A stretch of 14,063 nucleotides of DNA, taken from positions 1 through 14,063 of the forward strand of contig CAZIDB010000123.1 of assembly GCA_964537965.1 (NCBI GenBank), written 5' to 3'. Positions 1 through 8,466 of this stretch are shown in pieces (the first letter of the stretch is position 1; every line of letters begins with the position of its first letter). Source of the stretch: SURF-24 sp964537965 (GTDB lineage Bacteria > Bacteroidota > Ignavibacteria > Ignavibacteriales > SURF-24). Under the pieces are notes generated by a model. It worked only from the letters and a program-made list of their open reading frames with translations. It was not told the origin of the DNA and did no database searches. Position numbers and translations under genes: made by a program.

Positions 1-53
1 TTTTAATTATTATATCACTGTCAAAACACCGCAACAATTTATAAGGAACACTA

Positions 54-1232
54 ATGAAAAAAGTTGTGATAACACATGCAAAGAGAACTCCCATTGGAGC
101 TTTCAACGGGTTATTATCAAACCTTACAGCGCCGCAGCTTGGCAGCATAGTGATTAAATCAATCCTTGATGAATCACTTGTTGACACTTCTTTGGTTGAC
201 GAAGTAATAATGGGAAATGTTCTTACGGCCGGATTAGGTCAGGCACCTGCACGCCAGGCAGCGCTTAATGCAGGTTTACCGGACAAAACCGAATGTCTTA
301 CCATAAACAAGATGTGCGGTAGTGGCTTGAAAGCAATTATGCTTGCTCACCAGGCAATTCAACTTGGTGATGCTGAAATAATTATTGCAGGTGGACAGGA
401 AAGCATGAGTAATGCTCCGCACTTTTTACAAGACGCCAGGAACGGACTTAGGCTTGGTCATTCCAATTTGTTTGATACAATTCTTGTTGATGGATTAACT
501 GATGTTTACAATAACATACATATGGGAAACTGTGCAGAAGCCTGCGCAAAAGACATGAATTTTACACGTAATGACGTAGACAAGTATGCTGAATTATCAT
601 ACAGACGCGCTTTAGATGCACAGCAGCAGGGGAAATTTAATGACGAGATTATTCCAATAAAAATTGAAACAAAACATGGCGATTCAATTGTAGCTAAAGA
701 TGAAGAACCTGAAAAGGTAAAGTTCGAAAAGATTCCTTTACTAAAACCGGCATTCGACAAACACGGTATTTTAACCGCTGCAAATTCATCAAAAATAAAT
801 GACGGCGCTGCGGCAGTATTAATTATGAGTGAAGAAAAAGCAAAGCAACTTGGAATAAAACCGATTGCAGAAATTGTTGCTCAAAGCTCTGCTGCAAAAG
901 CACCCATTGAATTCACTACTGCCCCCGCAGATGCAATTAAAAAAGTGCTTGGCAAAGCAGGAATGAAAATTACAGATATAGACATCTATGAAATAAATGA
1001 AGCTTTTGCGGTTGTATCCCTTGCAGTAAATATGCTAACAGGAATAACTACAGAAAATGTAAATGTAAACGGCGGAGCAATTGCTTTGGGTCATCCAATT
1101 GGCGCAAGCGGTGCAAGGATTACTGTTACACTTTTACATGAGATGAAAAAAAGAAATTCAAAATTTGGTCTGGCCTCGCTTTGCATAGGCGGAGGAGAAG
1201 CATCGGCAGTAATATTTAAGAGATATGAATAA
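54..1232 (+). CDS. Thiolase (acetyl-CoA C-acetyltransferase)
   Basis: A cytosolic degradative/biosynthetic thiolase that either condenses two acetyl-CoA to acetoacetyl-CoA or cleaves 3-ketoacyl-CoA. The 392-residue length is normal for the family. The nucleophilic Cys88 lies in NKMCGSG, the NEAFA motif is at 315-319, His347 is in GGAIALGHPIGASGAR, and the second catalytic Cys377 is in CIGGGEASA. All the expected catalytic elements are therefore present. The ATG at 54 has an AAGGA ribosome binding site seven bases upstream, which supports this start. It is the only rightward gene in the window and ends 23 bases from the stop of the converging gene. No partner of a butyrate, ketone or beta-oxidation pathway is visible here, so the direction of the reaction cannot be decided. 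Family assignment is very sure; acetyl versus longer-chain preference is not. Confidence 0.95.
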   Translation: MKKVVITHAKRTPIGAFNGLLSNLTAPQLGSIVIKSILDESLVDTSLVDEVIMGNVLTAGLGQAPARQAALNAGLPDKTECLTINKMCGSGLKAIMLAHQAIQLGDAEIIIAGGQESMSNAPHFLQDARNGLRLGHSNLFDTILVDGLTDVYNNIHMGNCAEACAKDMNFTRNDVDKYAELSYRRALDAQQQGKFNDEIIPIKIETKHGDSIVAKDEEPEKVKFEKIPLLKPAFDKHGILTAANSSKINDGAAAVLIMSEEKAKQLGIKPIAEIVAQSSAAKAPIEFTTAPADAIKKVLGKAGMKITDIDIYEINEAFAVVSLAVNMLTGITTENVNVNGGAIALGHPIGASGARITVTLLHEMKKRNSKFGLASLCIGGGEASAVIFKRYE

Positions 1233-1255
1233 ATCTCTTTTGAAACTGCGGTTAT

Positions 1256-2583
1256 TTATAAAGTACCTCCAGGTAAACAGCCTGCTCTCATTTCCTTAAC
1301 CTGTTCTGGACTAAATGGTTCTTCAAAAAGATTGATTGATTCCTGATAACATCTAAACAGGTCGGCAATAAAATGCATTCTTTCCGGTAAATCTGCCCAA
1401 TCAATTGCCCCACTTTCTAACACACTGTTCGGTGTAGGATCAACTTTATTAAGCAATATATTTAGTTCTGTATTTTCTAGCGCTTGTAGCAAAACAGGAA
1501 ATTCAGCCGTTAAGTCATTCCCTAATCTAATGCAAACATTGGGTGGAAAACTTATCGTCATCAGATGCTCTGTTATTAAAAGACGAAGATTGTACTGAGA
1601 AAAATTCACAAATTGTTCAATAGCAGAATCAAGGTCGGTTAGTCTGCCGAATAACCGCAGGAAGAAAGTTTTAATCCTGTTCCAGAAAGTATTAGTGGGA
1701 TAAATTTCATCATAAAATTTATTCCTGAATTCTTTCGGCTCCACTAAAGCTACGTTCAGTGAATCTGCAATTTCCGGTTGCAGTCTTGTCTGCTCATGAA
1801 AACCAACTTCAAGGTTGGCTAAGAGAATAAGTTNNNNNNNNNNNNNNNNNNNNNNNNNNNNNNNNNNNNNNNNNNNNNNNNNNNNNNNNNNNNNNNNNNN
1901 NNNNNNNNNNNNNNNNNNNNNNNNNNNNNNNNNTGCAGTCTTGTCTGCTCATGAAAACCAACTTCAAGGTTGGCTAAGAGAATAAGTTCTGCTTTCTTTT
2001 TATTATCCTCCTCAAACAAAGCCTGATAATATCTTGTAAATGCATTTAGGAGATATTGTTGTCCATCAGGAGGCAGACCAGGTTTAAGACCGGCACAAAA
2101 TTCAGTTATAGAATTTTGATTATATACCTTATCAGGAAAGCACTTGAAGATGAATCGTACAAATTCTTTTCCTATTTCTTCAAAAACTTTTTTATTCCCT
2201 TTTGATACAGAATCACTTGCTTTATCAAGTGCAGTTATATTTAATGCTTTCCAGATTGATTTCTGTAAATCATTTTCATTTTGTTTTGATCCAACATCAA
2301 AAGCAGCCAAAATGATTTTATTGATTGCTTCTTCTGTCCAGGGCTGTATGTTTAGTTTAGATTTTACAGCCTTGATAAAATCTTCTTTGCGGATTGTTTG
2401 TCCCGCCTGTTTTGATGCCCATGTGGCAAAAGTACACCAGTTCGCATCAACAGCAATTCGTTCTGCAAATGCTTTTGATATTTCATAATAGCATTGTGTA
2501 ATAAGTAGATTTCGAATTTGCGGGTCATCAATTGATGCAATCTGTGTTACATCATCAATACCTGGATAATGTAAGGAGCCCAT
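1256..2583 (-). CDS. Conserved hypothetical protein, about 390 aa, split only by an assembly gap
   Basis: The function is not recognised. The gene looks broken because 100 Ns (1834-1933) sit inside it. The 55 bases before the gap (1779-1833) are repeated exactly after it (1934-1988), as when two contigs with overlapping ends are joined without merging. Removing 155 bases leaves 1173, which is 390 codons plus TAA with no internal stop. The sequence runs through ...FHEQTRLQPEIADSLNVALV...; the apparent second start at 1744 is only an internal GTG valine. The protein looks soluble and mostly helical, with no signal peptide or membrane segment. Distinctive blocks are ANWCTFATWASKQAG (47-61), VGFHEQTRLQPEI (208-220), and a C-terminal part with ESGAIDWADL followed by ERMHFIADLFRCYQ. 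Start is ATG at 2583 with a weak purine-rich site. It lies 117 bases downstream of the BNR protein gene and may have its own promoter. Confidence 0.8.
1779..1988. other. Scaffold gap 1 flanked by a 55-bp duplication (assembly artefact)
   Basis: The gap is 100 Ns at 1834-1933. The 55 bases at 1779-1833 and 1934-1988 are identical and directly abut the Ns on each side. This is the pattern of two contigs sharing an end overlap that the scaffolder did not merge. The true sequence probably lacks 1834-1988, and the reading frame of the surrounding gene is exactly restored when they are removed. Confidence 0.92.
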
Positions 2584-2611
2584 TTAATAATTCTTTCTGT
2601 TTTAACTGTTA

Positions 2612-2633
2612 AAGGTTAATTTTAATTATCCTT
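2612..2633. promoter_or_regulatory. Imperfect 22-bp palindrome upstream of the 390-aa gene
   Basis: Two ten-base arms, AAGGTTAATT and AATTATCCTT, surround a TT centre and are inverted complements at nine of ten positions. The element ends 29 bases before the ATG of the 390-residue gene, a plausible site for an operator. It is AT-rich, so chance is a real alternative, and no confident -35/-10 pair was seen beside it. Confidence 0.25.
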
Positions 2634-2653
2634 AAAAGATATACCAGTATAAT

Positions 2654-2669
2654 TGAAGACCCCTCTTCA
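2654..2669 (-). terminator. Small hairpin after the BNR protein gene; weak terminator candidate
   Basis: TGAAGA and TCTTCA form a perfect six-base stem around a four-base CCCC/GGGG loop, 31 bases past the TAA of the BNR protein gene. No uridine run follows on the minus strand, so it is not a standard intrinsic terminator. It could end or attenuate the efflux-tam-BNR transcript before the 390-residue gene, or be chance. Confidence 0.25.
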
Positions 2670-2700
2670 TCAGCACCTAATAAAATTTAATATGAAAGGA

Positions 2701-3756
2701 TTACTTAATCAACTTAAGAACTACATACTTTATATTTTTTCTTTTGTCAGTATAAGTAATGTGAATTGTTTTATCCACAGCCTGAATTACTGCCGGATAA
2801 CTAAACTCACCATCTTTCTCATTTTCAAGTTGATAAATATCTTTCCACTCCAGCCCATCATTTGATATTGCGACGTTAAGGACATTCCTGCCATAAAACC
2901 AATCGCTTCCCTGTAATAAAGGATTATAGATCAAAAGAAATGAACCATCATCCAGTGTAACAGCATCTATCCCGGAATTTGGATTTGGCAAATTTGTTTT
3001 AGTCAAACTGCTCCATTGCAAACCATTATCTGCTGACCAGGTTTGATAAATCAAGTTCTGCCTGCTACGGCAAAGCATTTGCAGTTGTCCGTCTTTATGT
3101 TTCAAAATAGTAGGTTGAATTACACCAATTGTTGTGTCTTCTTCAAATACTATTTTCTTCCAGGCTGAAAGATTCTCATCAGTAATCTCTAAATGAATAG
3201 TCCATCTTTTAGCATCTAAGCTTTCCACACTTGAAGGACAAAGAATATTTCCGTTGGTAAGTTGAATTGGTTTATTCTTTATTGGGCCAAGAAAATCTTT
3301 TGGTAATGCCTGCGGTTCAGACCATGTTTTTCCATTATCGGTTGATTGGATAACCATTCCCCACCATTCACGTGGATTAACACCAACTTTATAAAACAGA
3401 AACAATTTATTATTGCCAGCTTTAAACAGAACCGGATTCCAGCAAGGTAGTTGTTTGCCGGTTGAATCAATTCCTTTAGCAACTTCAATTGCTGAACTCC
3501 ATTTAATATCTGCTGATGTGGAAGTCCAGATTCCGACATCGTTTGCCCCTTCATTTGAGCCTGCAAACCATGCAACCAAAAATTTACCCGGAGATAATTC
3601 AACAATTGTACTGGCGTGGCATGCCTTGAATGTTCCGTCCGGGAAAATGGTTGTATCAATAATTACTGCAACACCAGCAAATTTTGTCGGTTGAGAGAAC
3701 ATTTGAATATAACTTGTAATAATAATAATAAACAGCAAAACAAAAAGACGATTCAT
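2701..3756 (-). CDS. Secreted sialidase-like BNR-repeat protein (putative glycoside hydrolase)
   Basis: A 351-residue exported beta-propeller of the sialidase superfamily (BNR_2-like). Residues 1-22 form a signal peptide with a strongly hydrophobic core. Asp-box motifs are seen at 138-145 (STDNGKTW) and 241-248 (SADNGLQW), with a looser one at 298-304 (SNDGLEW). HASTIVEL (47-54), WFAGSNEG (63-70), CRSR (229-232) and FSYPAV (318-323), followed by ITYTDKR, are typical conserved blocks of the bacterial and plant members of this group. The family is often annotated as exo-alpha-sialidase, but sialic-acid activity has not been shown for most members. The substrate is therefore unknown, and another glycan is as likely. 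The gene begins six bases after the stop of the methyltransferase gene and so is probably the last gene of the efflux transcript. A short run of ATT codons encodes the isoleucines of the signal peptide. Confidence 0.8.
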   Translation of the reverse strand: MNRLFVLLFIIIITSYIQMFSQPTKFAGVAVIIDTTIFPDGTFKACHASTIVELSPGKFLVAWFAGSNEGANDVGIWTSTSADIKWSSAIEVAKGIDSTGKQLPCWNPVLFKAGNNKLFLFYKVGVNPREWWGMVIQSTDNGKTWSEPQALPKDFLGPIKNKPIQLTNGNILCPSSVESLDAKRWTIHLEITDENLSAWKKIVFEEDTTIGVIQPTILKHKDGQLQMLCRSRQNLIYQTWSADNGLQWSSLTKTNLPNPNSGIDAVTLDDGSFLLIYNPLLQGSDWFYGRNVLNVAISNDGLEWKDIYQLENEKDGEFSYPAVIQAVDKTIHITYTDKRKNIKYVVLKLIK

Positions 3757-3762
3757 AATAAC

Positions 3763-4542
3763 TCAATTTTTATAAGCGATAAAAAATAATCTCTTAAAAG
3801 GAAAAAGGACCTTATTATTTTTCTGAGGCGGATAAGCAAGAGAAACTTTTTTAGTTGCTTGTCTTTCAAATTCGTTTTTTTCCTTATCCGTTTCAAGCTT
3901 GTCTAAAAATGGTTTCAGCCCTGTTAATCTTATCATTTCAATTATGCTTTCATGCGAATCCATTATATGGAAATAATCAGTTTCCCACAAATCTATTTCA
4001 GAAGTCAACGCGGCTAAAATATCATAATAATTATCTGGTTCAAGTATAGTAAGTTTACCGATGCTCTCTTTTAGTCTGTCTTTCCATTCACTCTCATTTG
4101 CAACGACATCAATAAGTTTACTTACAGGCATTAAATGATAAAGCGGAATCTGAGCTGCAATTGCTCCACCTGGCTTTACAATTTCCCAAAGATTTTTCAG
4201 CAAATTTTTATGATCGGGAATCCATTGCAGGGTAGCGTTAGAAAAGACAAGATCATATTTTTCAATAATCTTGTCCATTCCAACGTCAACAACTTTCCAT
4301 TCCTGGTCAGGATAATCTTGTTTTGCCTTCTCAATCATCGAAGGAGATTTATCAACTCCAACAATTTTGCTCTGCTTCCACCTTTCAACAAGAACTTGTG
4401 TACTATTGCCCGGCCCGCAGCCCATATCAATTATGCTTTGCGGGTTTGGCAAATTAATTCTTGCAACCAAATCCTTTGATGGCTGAGTTCTTTCGCTTTT
4501 ATATTTTAAATATAATTCGGGGTTCCAGTCTTTATTTATCAT
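3763..4542 (-). CDS. tam: Trans-aconitate 2-methyltransferase-like SAM methyltransferase
   Basis: A 259-residue cytosolic class I methyltransferase. The N-terminus DWNPELYLKYKSERTQPSKD is characteristic of Tam. The SAM-binding motif I is IDMGCGPGNST (38-48), an acidic VGVDKS (61-66) follows at the end of strand 2, and SNATLQWIPDH (101-111) is the Tam-type motif IV region. PGGAIAAQIP (124-133) is the usual strand 5 segment. E. coli Tam methylates trans-aconitate, a spontaneous isomer of cis-aconitate that inhibits aconitase. Length matches the family. The gene starts eight bases after the RND pump stop, with only a weak ribosome binding site, and ends six bases before the BNR protein gene. Co-transcription, and perhaps translational coupling, with the pump is likely. 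The substrate is inferred from homology; a different small carboxylic acid is possible. Confidence 0.85.
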   Translation of the reverse strand: MINKDWNPELYLKYKSERTQPSKDLVARINLPNPQSIIDMGCGPGNSTQVLVERWKQSKIVGVDKSPSMIEKAKQDYPDQEWKVVDVGMDKIIEKYDLVFSNATLQWIPDHKNLLKNLWEIVKPGGAIAAQIPLYHLMPVSKLIDVVANESEWKDRLKESIGKLTILEPDNYYDILAALTSEIDLWETDYFHIMDSHESIIEMIRLTGLKPFLDKLETDKEKNEFERQATKKVSLAYPPQKNNKVLFPFKRLFFIAYKN

Positions 4543-4550
4543 TCTATTTC

Positions 4551-7310
4551 TTACACAATAGATTCTGAAATTATTTCTTTCTGTTGTTTTCTTTTCTTTA
4601 AATAATTTTTTACTCTCTCGCCTGCATGTTCAAAAACAATATAAAGTACAGGTATTACAATAAGCGTAAGAAACGTAGTAGCAGTTAAACCACCAATTAC
4701 TGCCCTTGCAAGCGGAGACCACGTTTCCGAACCGGAACCCATTTCAATTGCAAGCGGAACCATACCAAGAATTGTTGTTAAGGCAGTCATTAGTACAGGT
4801 CTTAATCTCGCCTTGCATCCGAATTCAACTGCTTCGTATAATTCCATTCCTTTATGTCTTTGCTGATTAATGTAATCAACTAGAACAATTCCGTTGTTAA
4901 CCGCAATTCCAACAAGCATTACAAGTCCAACCAGAGCCATTACACCCAGCTTGGTCCCTGTAATTGCAAGAAAAATAAAAACACCAATTACCGAAAGAGG
5001 AACCGTAAACATTATAATAAACGGATCCACCAGAGATTCAAACTGAGAAGCCATTATCATATAAACCAATAACACTGCAGCAATAAAAGCTAATCCCAAA
5101 TAGAAAAATGCTTCCTGCTGATCTTCTGCAGTACCTCCAAGAACCACCTGGTATTCGGAAGGAACGGGTGTGGATGCAATAATTTTTTTTATTTCACTTA
5201 CAGCAGCAGAAAGGTCAATACCGGACAAACCACATCCAACAGAAACAAACCTGTTTTGATTTTCCCTGTAAATTGTTGGGCTTGCCTGTTCCTCTGCAAT
5301 AGTTGCAACATCTTTTAACTTAATTCTGCCGCCTGTTGGTAATGCAAGTTCAATTTGCTCCAATGATTCTTTTTTGTTGCGGTACTCTTTAGCAAACTGA
5401 ACATAAATATCATACTCATCCCCTTGTTCACGGAATTGTGAAGCAACTTTTCCCTGGATTGCTGTTGAGATATTACCTGCAACCTGAAGCGTAGATAAAT
5501 TATAATGATTCAATAAATCTTTGTTCAGATGAACCTGGAGTTCAGGAGTTTCTTCCTTAGTATTCAGGGAAATATCTACTAATCCGTTTACTTTTTCCAT
5601 CTTACGTTTTAATTCATTTGCAATTACTTTCGCTCCCGCAATATCAAATCCTAAGATTTTAACTTCAATATCTTTTTCAGTTGAAAATGTTGCGTTCTCC
5701 TGAAATGCATAAGTAACACCGGGCAGCTTATCAAATTTTTCTCTTAATCTATCCTGTATTTCGAACTGAGAAGTTTTTCTCTGTCCTTTGGGTTTCAGTT
5801 TTAAAAATAATTCCATAGTGCTTGCAGTGGTTCCGAATGCTGCGAGCCCTTCCCTCTCACCATAAAATATTGCTAACGACTCAAAATTTTCTTTGCCAAC
5901 TACTTCTTTTACAATATCTTCAATTTTGTAAGCATATATTCTTGTTTGTTCAATTGGTGTTCCCGATGGNNNNNNNNNNNNNNNNNNNNNNNNNNNNNNN
6001 NNNNNNNNNNNNNNNNNNNNNNNNNNNNNNNNNNNNNNNNNNNNNNNNNNNNNNNNNNNNNNNNNNNNNTCATGATGACGATAAATATTTTCAAGAACTA
6101 CTATTGAGTTATCGACAAGCATTCCGATTGCAAGAGCAAGTCCAGCCATCGAGATTATGTTCATAGTAATATTAGCAGCATACATAACGGCAAATGTTGC
6201 TATTACGGAAAGTGGAATTGATACGCCCATTATAATACTGCCGCGTATATTGAGCAGGAAGAAATATAATACTGCAAAGGATAAAATAAATGCGATTACT
6301 GCCGAGTCCCGCAGGTTGGTTACAGATTGCATGATGAAATCAGATTGATCCCACATTATACTTACCTTTGTTCCCTGCGGCAGGCTGGCAATAATATCAG
6401 GAACAGCTTCTTTTACTTTTCTGCATGTAAGAACAGTATTAGCATCAGATTGTTTCATCACAAACAACATTACACCTTCACCATAATCTGCTCTAACCTC
6501 GTTTGTGTTTTCTTTGAAACCGTCTTCCACACTCGCAATATCATTTATATAAACCGGCACTCCGTTTTTATATGTTATAATAGTTTTCTTTATTTGATCC
6601 AGGGATGAATATTCACTTAGGACACGTAAGTTATAATTTTTACCAGAGGTTTGAATGGCTCCGGCAGGCATTAAACCGCTTCCTTGTTGAATTGACATCA
6701 TAACATCATTCGGAGATAAATCATATGAAGCAAGCAATACCGGATTAATACTTACATTAATTTGTCTTTGTTGCCCGCCCATTGTTTGAACCGAAGCAAC
6801 ACCATCAACTCTTTCAAGCAAAGGTTCTATTTTATCTTCTGATAATCTTCTAAGTTCAGCAGGACCAAGGTAAGGAGAGCTTATACTAAAATAGCTTATC
6901 GGCATCATAGACGGATCGAAGACAAAAACAACCGGCTCCGTTGCATCAGTTGGTAAATAATCCCTTATATAATCAAGATTCTTCCTTATATCATTTTCAG
7001 CTTTATCCATGTCTGTTCCATACTTAAATTCAAGCATAACAACCGAAGAACCTTTGAAAGACTGTGAACTCACTTTTTCAATATTCTTTACAGATGAAAC
7101 CGCTTCTTCCACCGGCCTTGTAATAAGGTTCTCAATGTCTTCCGGACCAACGCCCGTATAGCTTGTTATTACTCCCGCAAAAGGAAAAGTTATATCGGGA
7201 AAGAAATCTATCTTTAATTGTGAAAAGGAGAAAAAACTAAAAATGATTATCACCGCGTAAATCATTACAAGTGTAATCTGTCTTTTAATTGAAAATTTTG
7301 TAAGTAACAT
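4551..7310 (-). CDS. RND efflux transporter, AcrB/HAE1-type (interrupted by a sequence gap)
   Basis: Inner-membrane proton-driven pump of a tripartite exporter. The N-terminus LTKFSIKRQITLVMIYAV is the standard first helix. It is followed by the FFPDITFP segment, the first periplasmic loop, helices 2-4, and the proton-relay aspartate in GMLVDNSIVVLENIY. After the gap come the second large periplasmic domain, starting PSGTPIEQTR, and five C-terminal helices including GLVMLVGIAVNNGIVLVDYI. As sequenced it encodes 919 residues including about 34 unknown ones. AcrB homologues are about 1030-1050 residues, and by comparison roughly 150 residues (rest of helix 4 to 7) are missing in the Ns. I chose ATG at 7310, not TTG at 7331, because AAGGA precedes it and it avoids overlap with the adaptor; the product then begins MLLTKF. 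It lies 13 bases after the adaptor stop. Substrate unknown; the single VDN aspartate is usual for HAE1-like pumps of Bacteroidota. Confidence 0.93.
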   Translation of the reverse strand: MLLTKFSIKRQITLVMIYAVIIIFSFFSFSQLKIDFFPDITFPFAGVITSYTGVGPEDIENLITRPVEEAVSSVKNIEKVSSQSFKGSSVVMLEFKYGTDMDKAENDIRKNLDYIRDYLPTDATEPVVFVFDPSMMPISYFSISSPYLGPAELRRLSEDKIEPLLERVDGVASVQTMGGQQRQINVSINPVLLASYDLSPNDVMMSIQQGSGLMPAGAIQTSGKNYNLRVLSEYSSLDQIKKTIITYKNGVPVYINDIASVEDGFKENTNEVRADYGEGVMLFVMKQSDANTVLTCRKVKEAVPDIIASLPQGTKVSIMWDQSDFIMQSVTNLRDSAVIAFILSFAVLYFFLLNIRGSIIMGVSIPLSVIATFAVMYAANITMNIISMAGLALAIGMLVDNSIVVLENIYRHHXXXXXXXXXXXXXXXXXXXXXXXXXXXXXXXXXXPSGTPIEQTRIYAYKIEDIVKEVVGKENFESLAIFYGEREGLAAFGTTASTMELFLKLKPKGQRKTSQFEIQDRLREKFDKLPGVTYAFQENATFSTEKDIEVKILGFDIAGAKVIANELKRKMEKVNGLVDISLNTKEETPELQVHLNKDLLNHYNLSTLQVAGNISTAIQGKVASQFREQGDEYDIYVQFAKEYRNKKESLEQIELALPTGGRIKLKDVATIAEEQASPTIYRENQNRFVSVGCGLSGIDLSAAVSEIKKIIASTPVPSEYQVVLGGTAEDQQEAFFYLGLAFIAAVLLVYMIMASQFESLVDPFIIMFTVPLSVIGVFIFLAITGTKLGVMALVGLVMLVGIAVNNGIVLVDYINQQRHKGMELYEAVEFGCKARLRPVLMTALTTILGMVPLAIEMGSGSETWSPLARAVIGGLTATTFLTLIVIPVLYIVFEHAGERVKNYLKKRKQQKEIISESIV
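5970..6069. other. Scaffold gap 2 (100 N) inside the RND pump gene
   Basis: One hundred Ns of nominal length. Unlike the first gap, the flanks share no overlap. The protein jumps from the end of transmembrane helix 4 to the start of the second periplasmic loop, so real sequence of roughly 450 bases is probably missing. The in-frame continuation across the Ns is accidental. Confidence 0.9.
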
Positions 7311-7323
7311 AATTTCAGTTTCC

Positions 7324-8430
7324 TTATTCAATTACATTGACGTTTTGAGCTTCCTTTACAATATTCTGCCCGATAATTATTACCGACTCTCCGGTGTTAA
7401 GTCCCTCTGTAATTTCTATCTGACCATTATTTGCAATGCCGGTTTTTACTTCTTTCATTTTGGCTTTATTGTTCTCAAGAACAAACACATAGTATTTCTT
7501 AAACGTATTCTGAAGACCGGTTTGCCGGTCAATCTTAATTTCTGTCTGCGGAATTAATGCTACTTCGGGTATAACGAGACTGTTAATGTTCTTTTCGGTT
7601 TCAACGAAAAACTCACCAAAGATTCCGGATTTAATTCTTCCATCTTTTGAATTCAGGACAATCTCAACCTCAAGTGATTTTGACGCCTGATCAATTGCGG
7701 CATTAATTTTATCTACTCTTCCTTCAAACACCTGATTTGGAATTGTTGGAAATTTTATTTGCACTTTCTGACCATTCCTGACATTCTGAATATCCTCACC
7801 CGTTAAATTAATTTTGGATTTCATCTTTGAAGGTGAGATAATCTGGATAACCTGCTGACCAATATTTATCGTCTGGTTTTTCTCAACATAAACTGCAGCA
7901 ACAACACCACCGAAAGGAGCTTTAACAAAACTATTCTCGTACTGTTCTTTCGCCTGTTCAAACATTGATTTAGCCTGCTCGAATGCGTGCTCTGCGGTTT
8001 CTTTTGCGGTCTTTGATTGATCAAACTGCTGCGGACTAATAGCCTTTTCCGAATAAAGTTTACTTAAACGATCAAATTCTATCGAAGCTAATTTTGATTG
8101 TGCTTCGGCAGTTTTCATAGTAGCGCTTGCTATATCCAATCCCTGTTTAAGAATATCATTTTTTTGTTCTAAAAGAATCTGATTTTTTGCAACTGACTGC
8201 CCTGGTATAACATTAATTTTTTCAATCCGTTCGGCAACCTTACTATAAAGGATTACATCCTCATCACCCATTATAGTACCTGTTGCACGAATATATTTTG
8301 AAATTGATTCTGCTTTAACCTGGTATATTTTAACAGGAACTGACTTTTCAGTATTCTCTTCTTCTTTTTTTGAACAACCGGTAAACGTGAGCAATGTAAG
8401 TGAAAGTAAAACAAATATTCTCTTGTTCAT
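7324..8430 (-). CDS. RND efflux periplasmic adaptor subunit (HlyD/AcrA-like lipoprotein)
   Basis: A 368-residue membrane-fusion protein bridging the RND pump and the TolC-type channel. The start is ATG at 8430, with a strong GGGAGGA ribosome binding site six bases upstream; the TTG at 8445 lies upstream of that site and is not the start. The N-terminus MNKRIFVLLSLTLLTFTGC is a lipoprotein signal, with lipidation expected at Cys19. After it come a barrel-sandwich half (VILYSKVAERIEKINVIPGQ), a long alpha-helical hairpin rich in Ala, Glu, Gln and Lys, with SPQQFDQSKTAKETAEHAFE, then the second lipoyl half (VKAPFGGVVAAVYVEKNQ). A beta-barrel (VQIKFPTIPNQVFEGRVDKI) and a membrane-proximal domain close the protein. 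It sits 36 bases after the TolC-like gene and 13 before the pump, as in standard exporter operons. Confidence 0.93.
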   Translation of the reverse strand: MNKRIFVLLSLTLLTFTGCSKKEEENTEKSVPVKIYQVKAESISKYIRATGTIMGDEDVILYSKVAERIEKINVIPGQSVAKNQILLEQKNDILKQGLDIASATMKTAEAQSKLASIEFDRLSKLYSEKAISPQQFDQSKTAKETAEHAFEQAKSMFEQAKEQYENSFVKAPFGGVVAAVYVEKNQTINIGQQVIQIISPSKMKSKINLTGEDIQNVRNGQKVQIKFPTIPNQVFEGRVDKINAAIDQASKSLEVEIVLNSKDGRIKSGIFGEFFVETEKNINSLVIPEVALIPQTEIKIDRQTGLQNTFKKYYVFVLENNKAKMKEVKTGIANNGQIEITEGLNTGESVIIIGQNIVKEAQNVNVIE

Positions 8431-8439
8431 TTTATCCTC

Positions 8440-8450
8440 CCGCAAAGCGG
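8440..8450 (-). promoter_or_regulatory. Small CCGC-TTT-GCGG hairpin touching the adaptor ribosome binding site
   Basis: On the minus strand CCGC TTT GCGG forms a four-base GC stem whose last G is also the first G of the GGAGG Shine-Dalgarno (8436-8440). It could modestly tune access to the site. A four-base stem is short, so the regulatory role is only a suggestion. Confidence 0.25.
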
Positions 8451-8466
8451 TAAATTTTTAAAAACT

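Noticed and set aside
1256..1744. Separate 162-residue gene beginning MEPKEF
   Set aside because: The start is a GTG valine inside the longer gene; the frame is open upstream and continues into the other half once the duplicated 55 bases are collapsed.
3279..3694. Overlapping open frames of 93-126 codons on both strands within the BNR protein gene
   Set aside because: They overlap a clear gene with a signal peptide and Asp boxes; their translations have no domain-like pattern.
3717..3732. AAT triplet run as a phase-variable repeat
   Set aside because: It encodes isoleucines of the signal peptide; changes by whole triplets would not switch the gene, and it is short.
7308..7331. TTG start for the pump at 7331, overlapping the adaptor gene by 8 bases
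   Set aside because: The ATG at 7310 has an upstream AAGGA and gives the standard RND N-terminus; the extra seven residues are not typical.
8428..8445. TTG start for the adaptor at 8445
   Set aside because: It lies upstream of a near-perfect ribosome binding site that serves the ATG at 8430, which also gives a clean lipoprotein signal.
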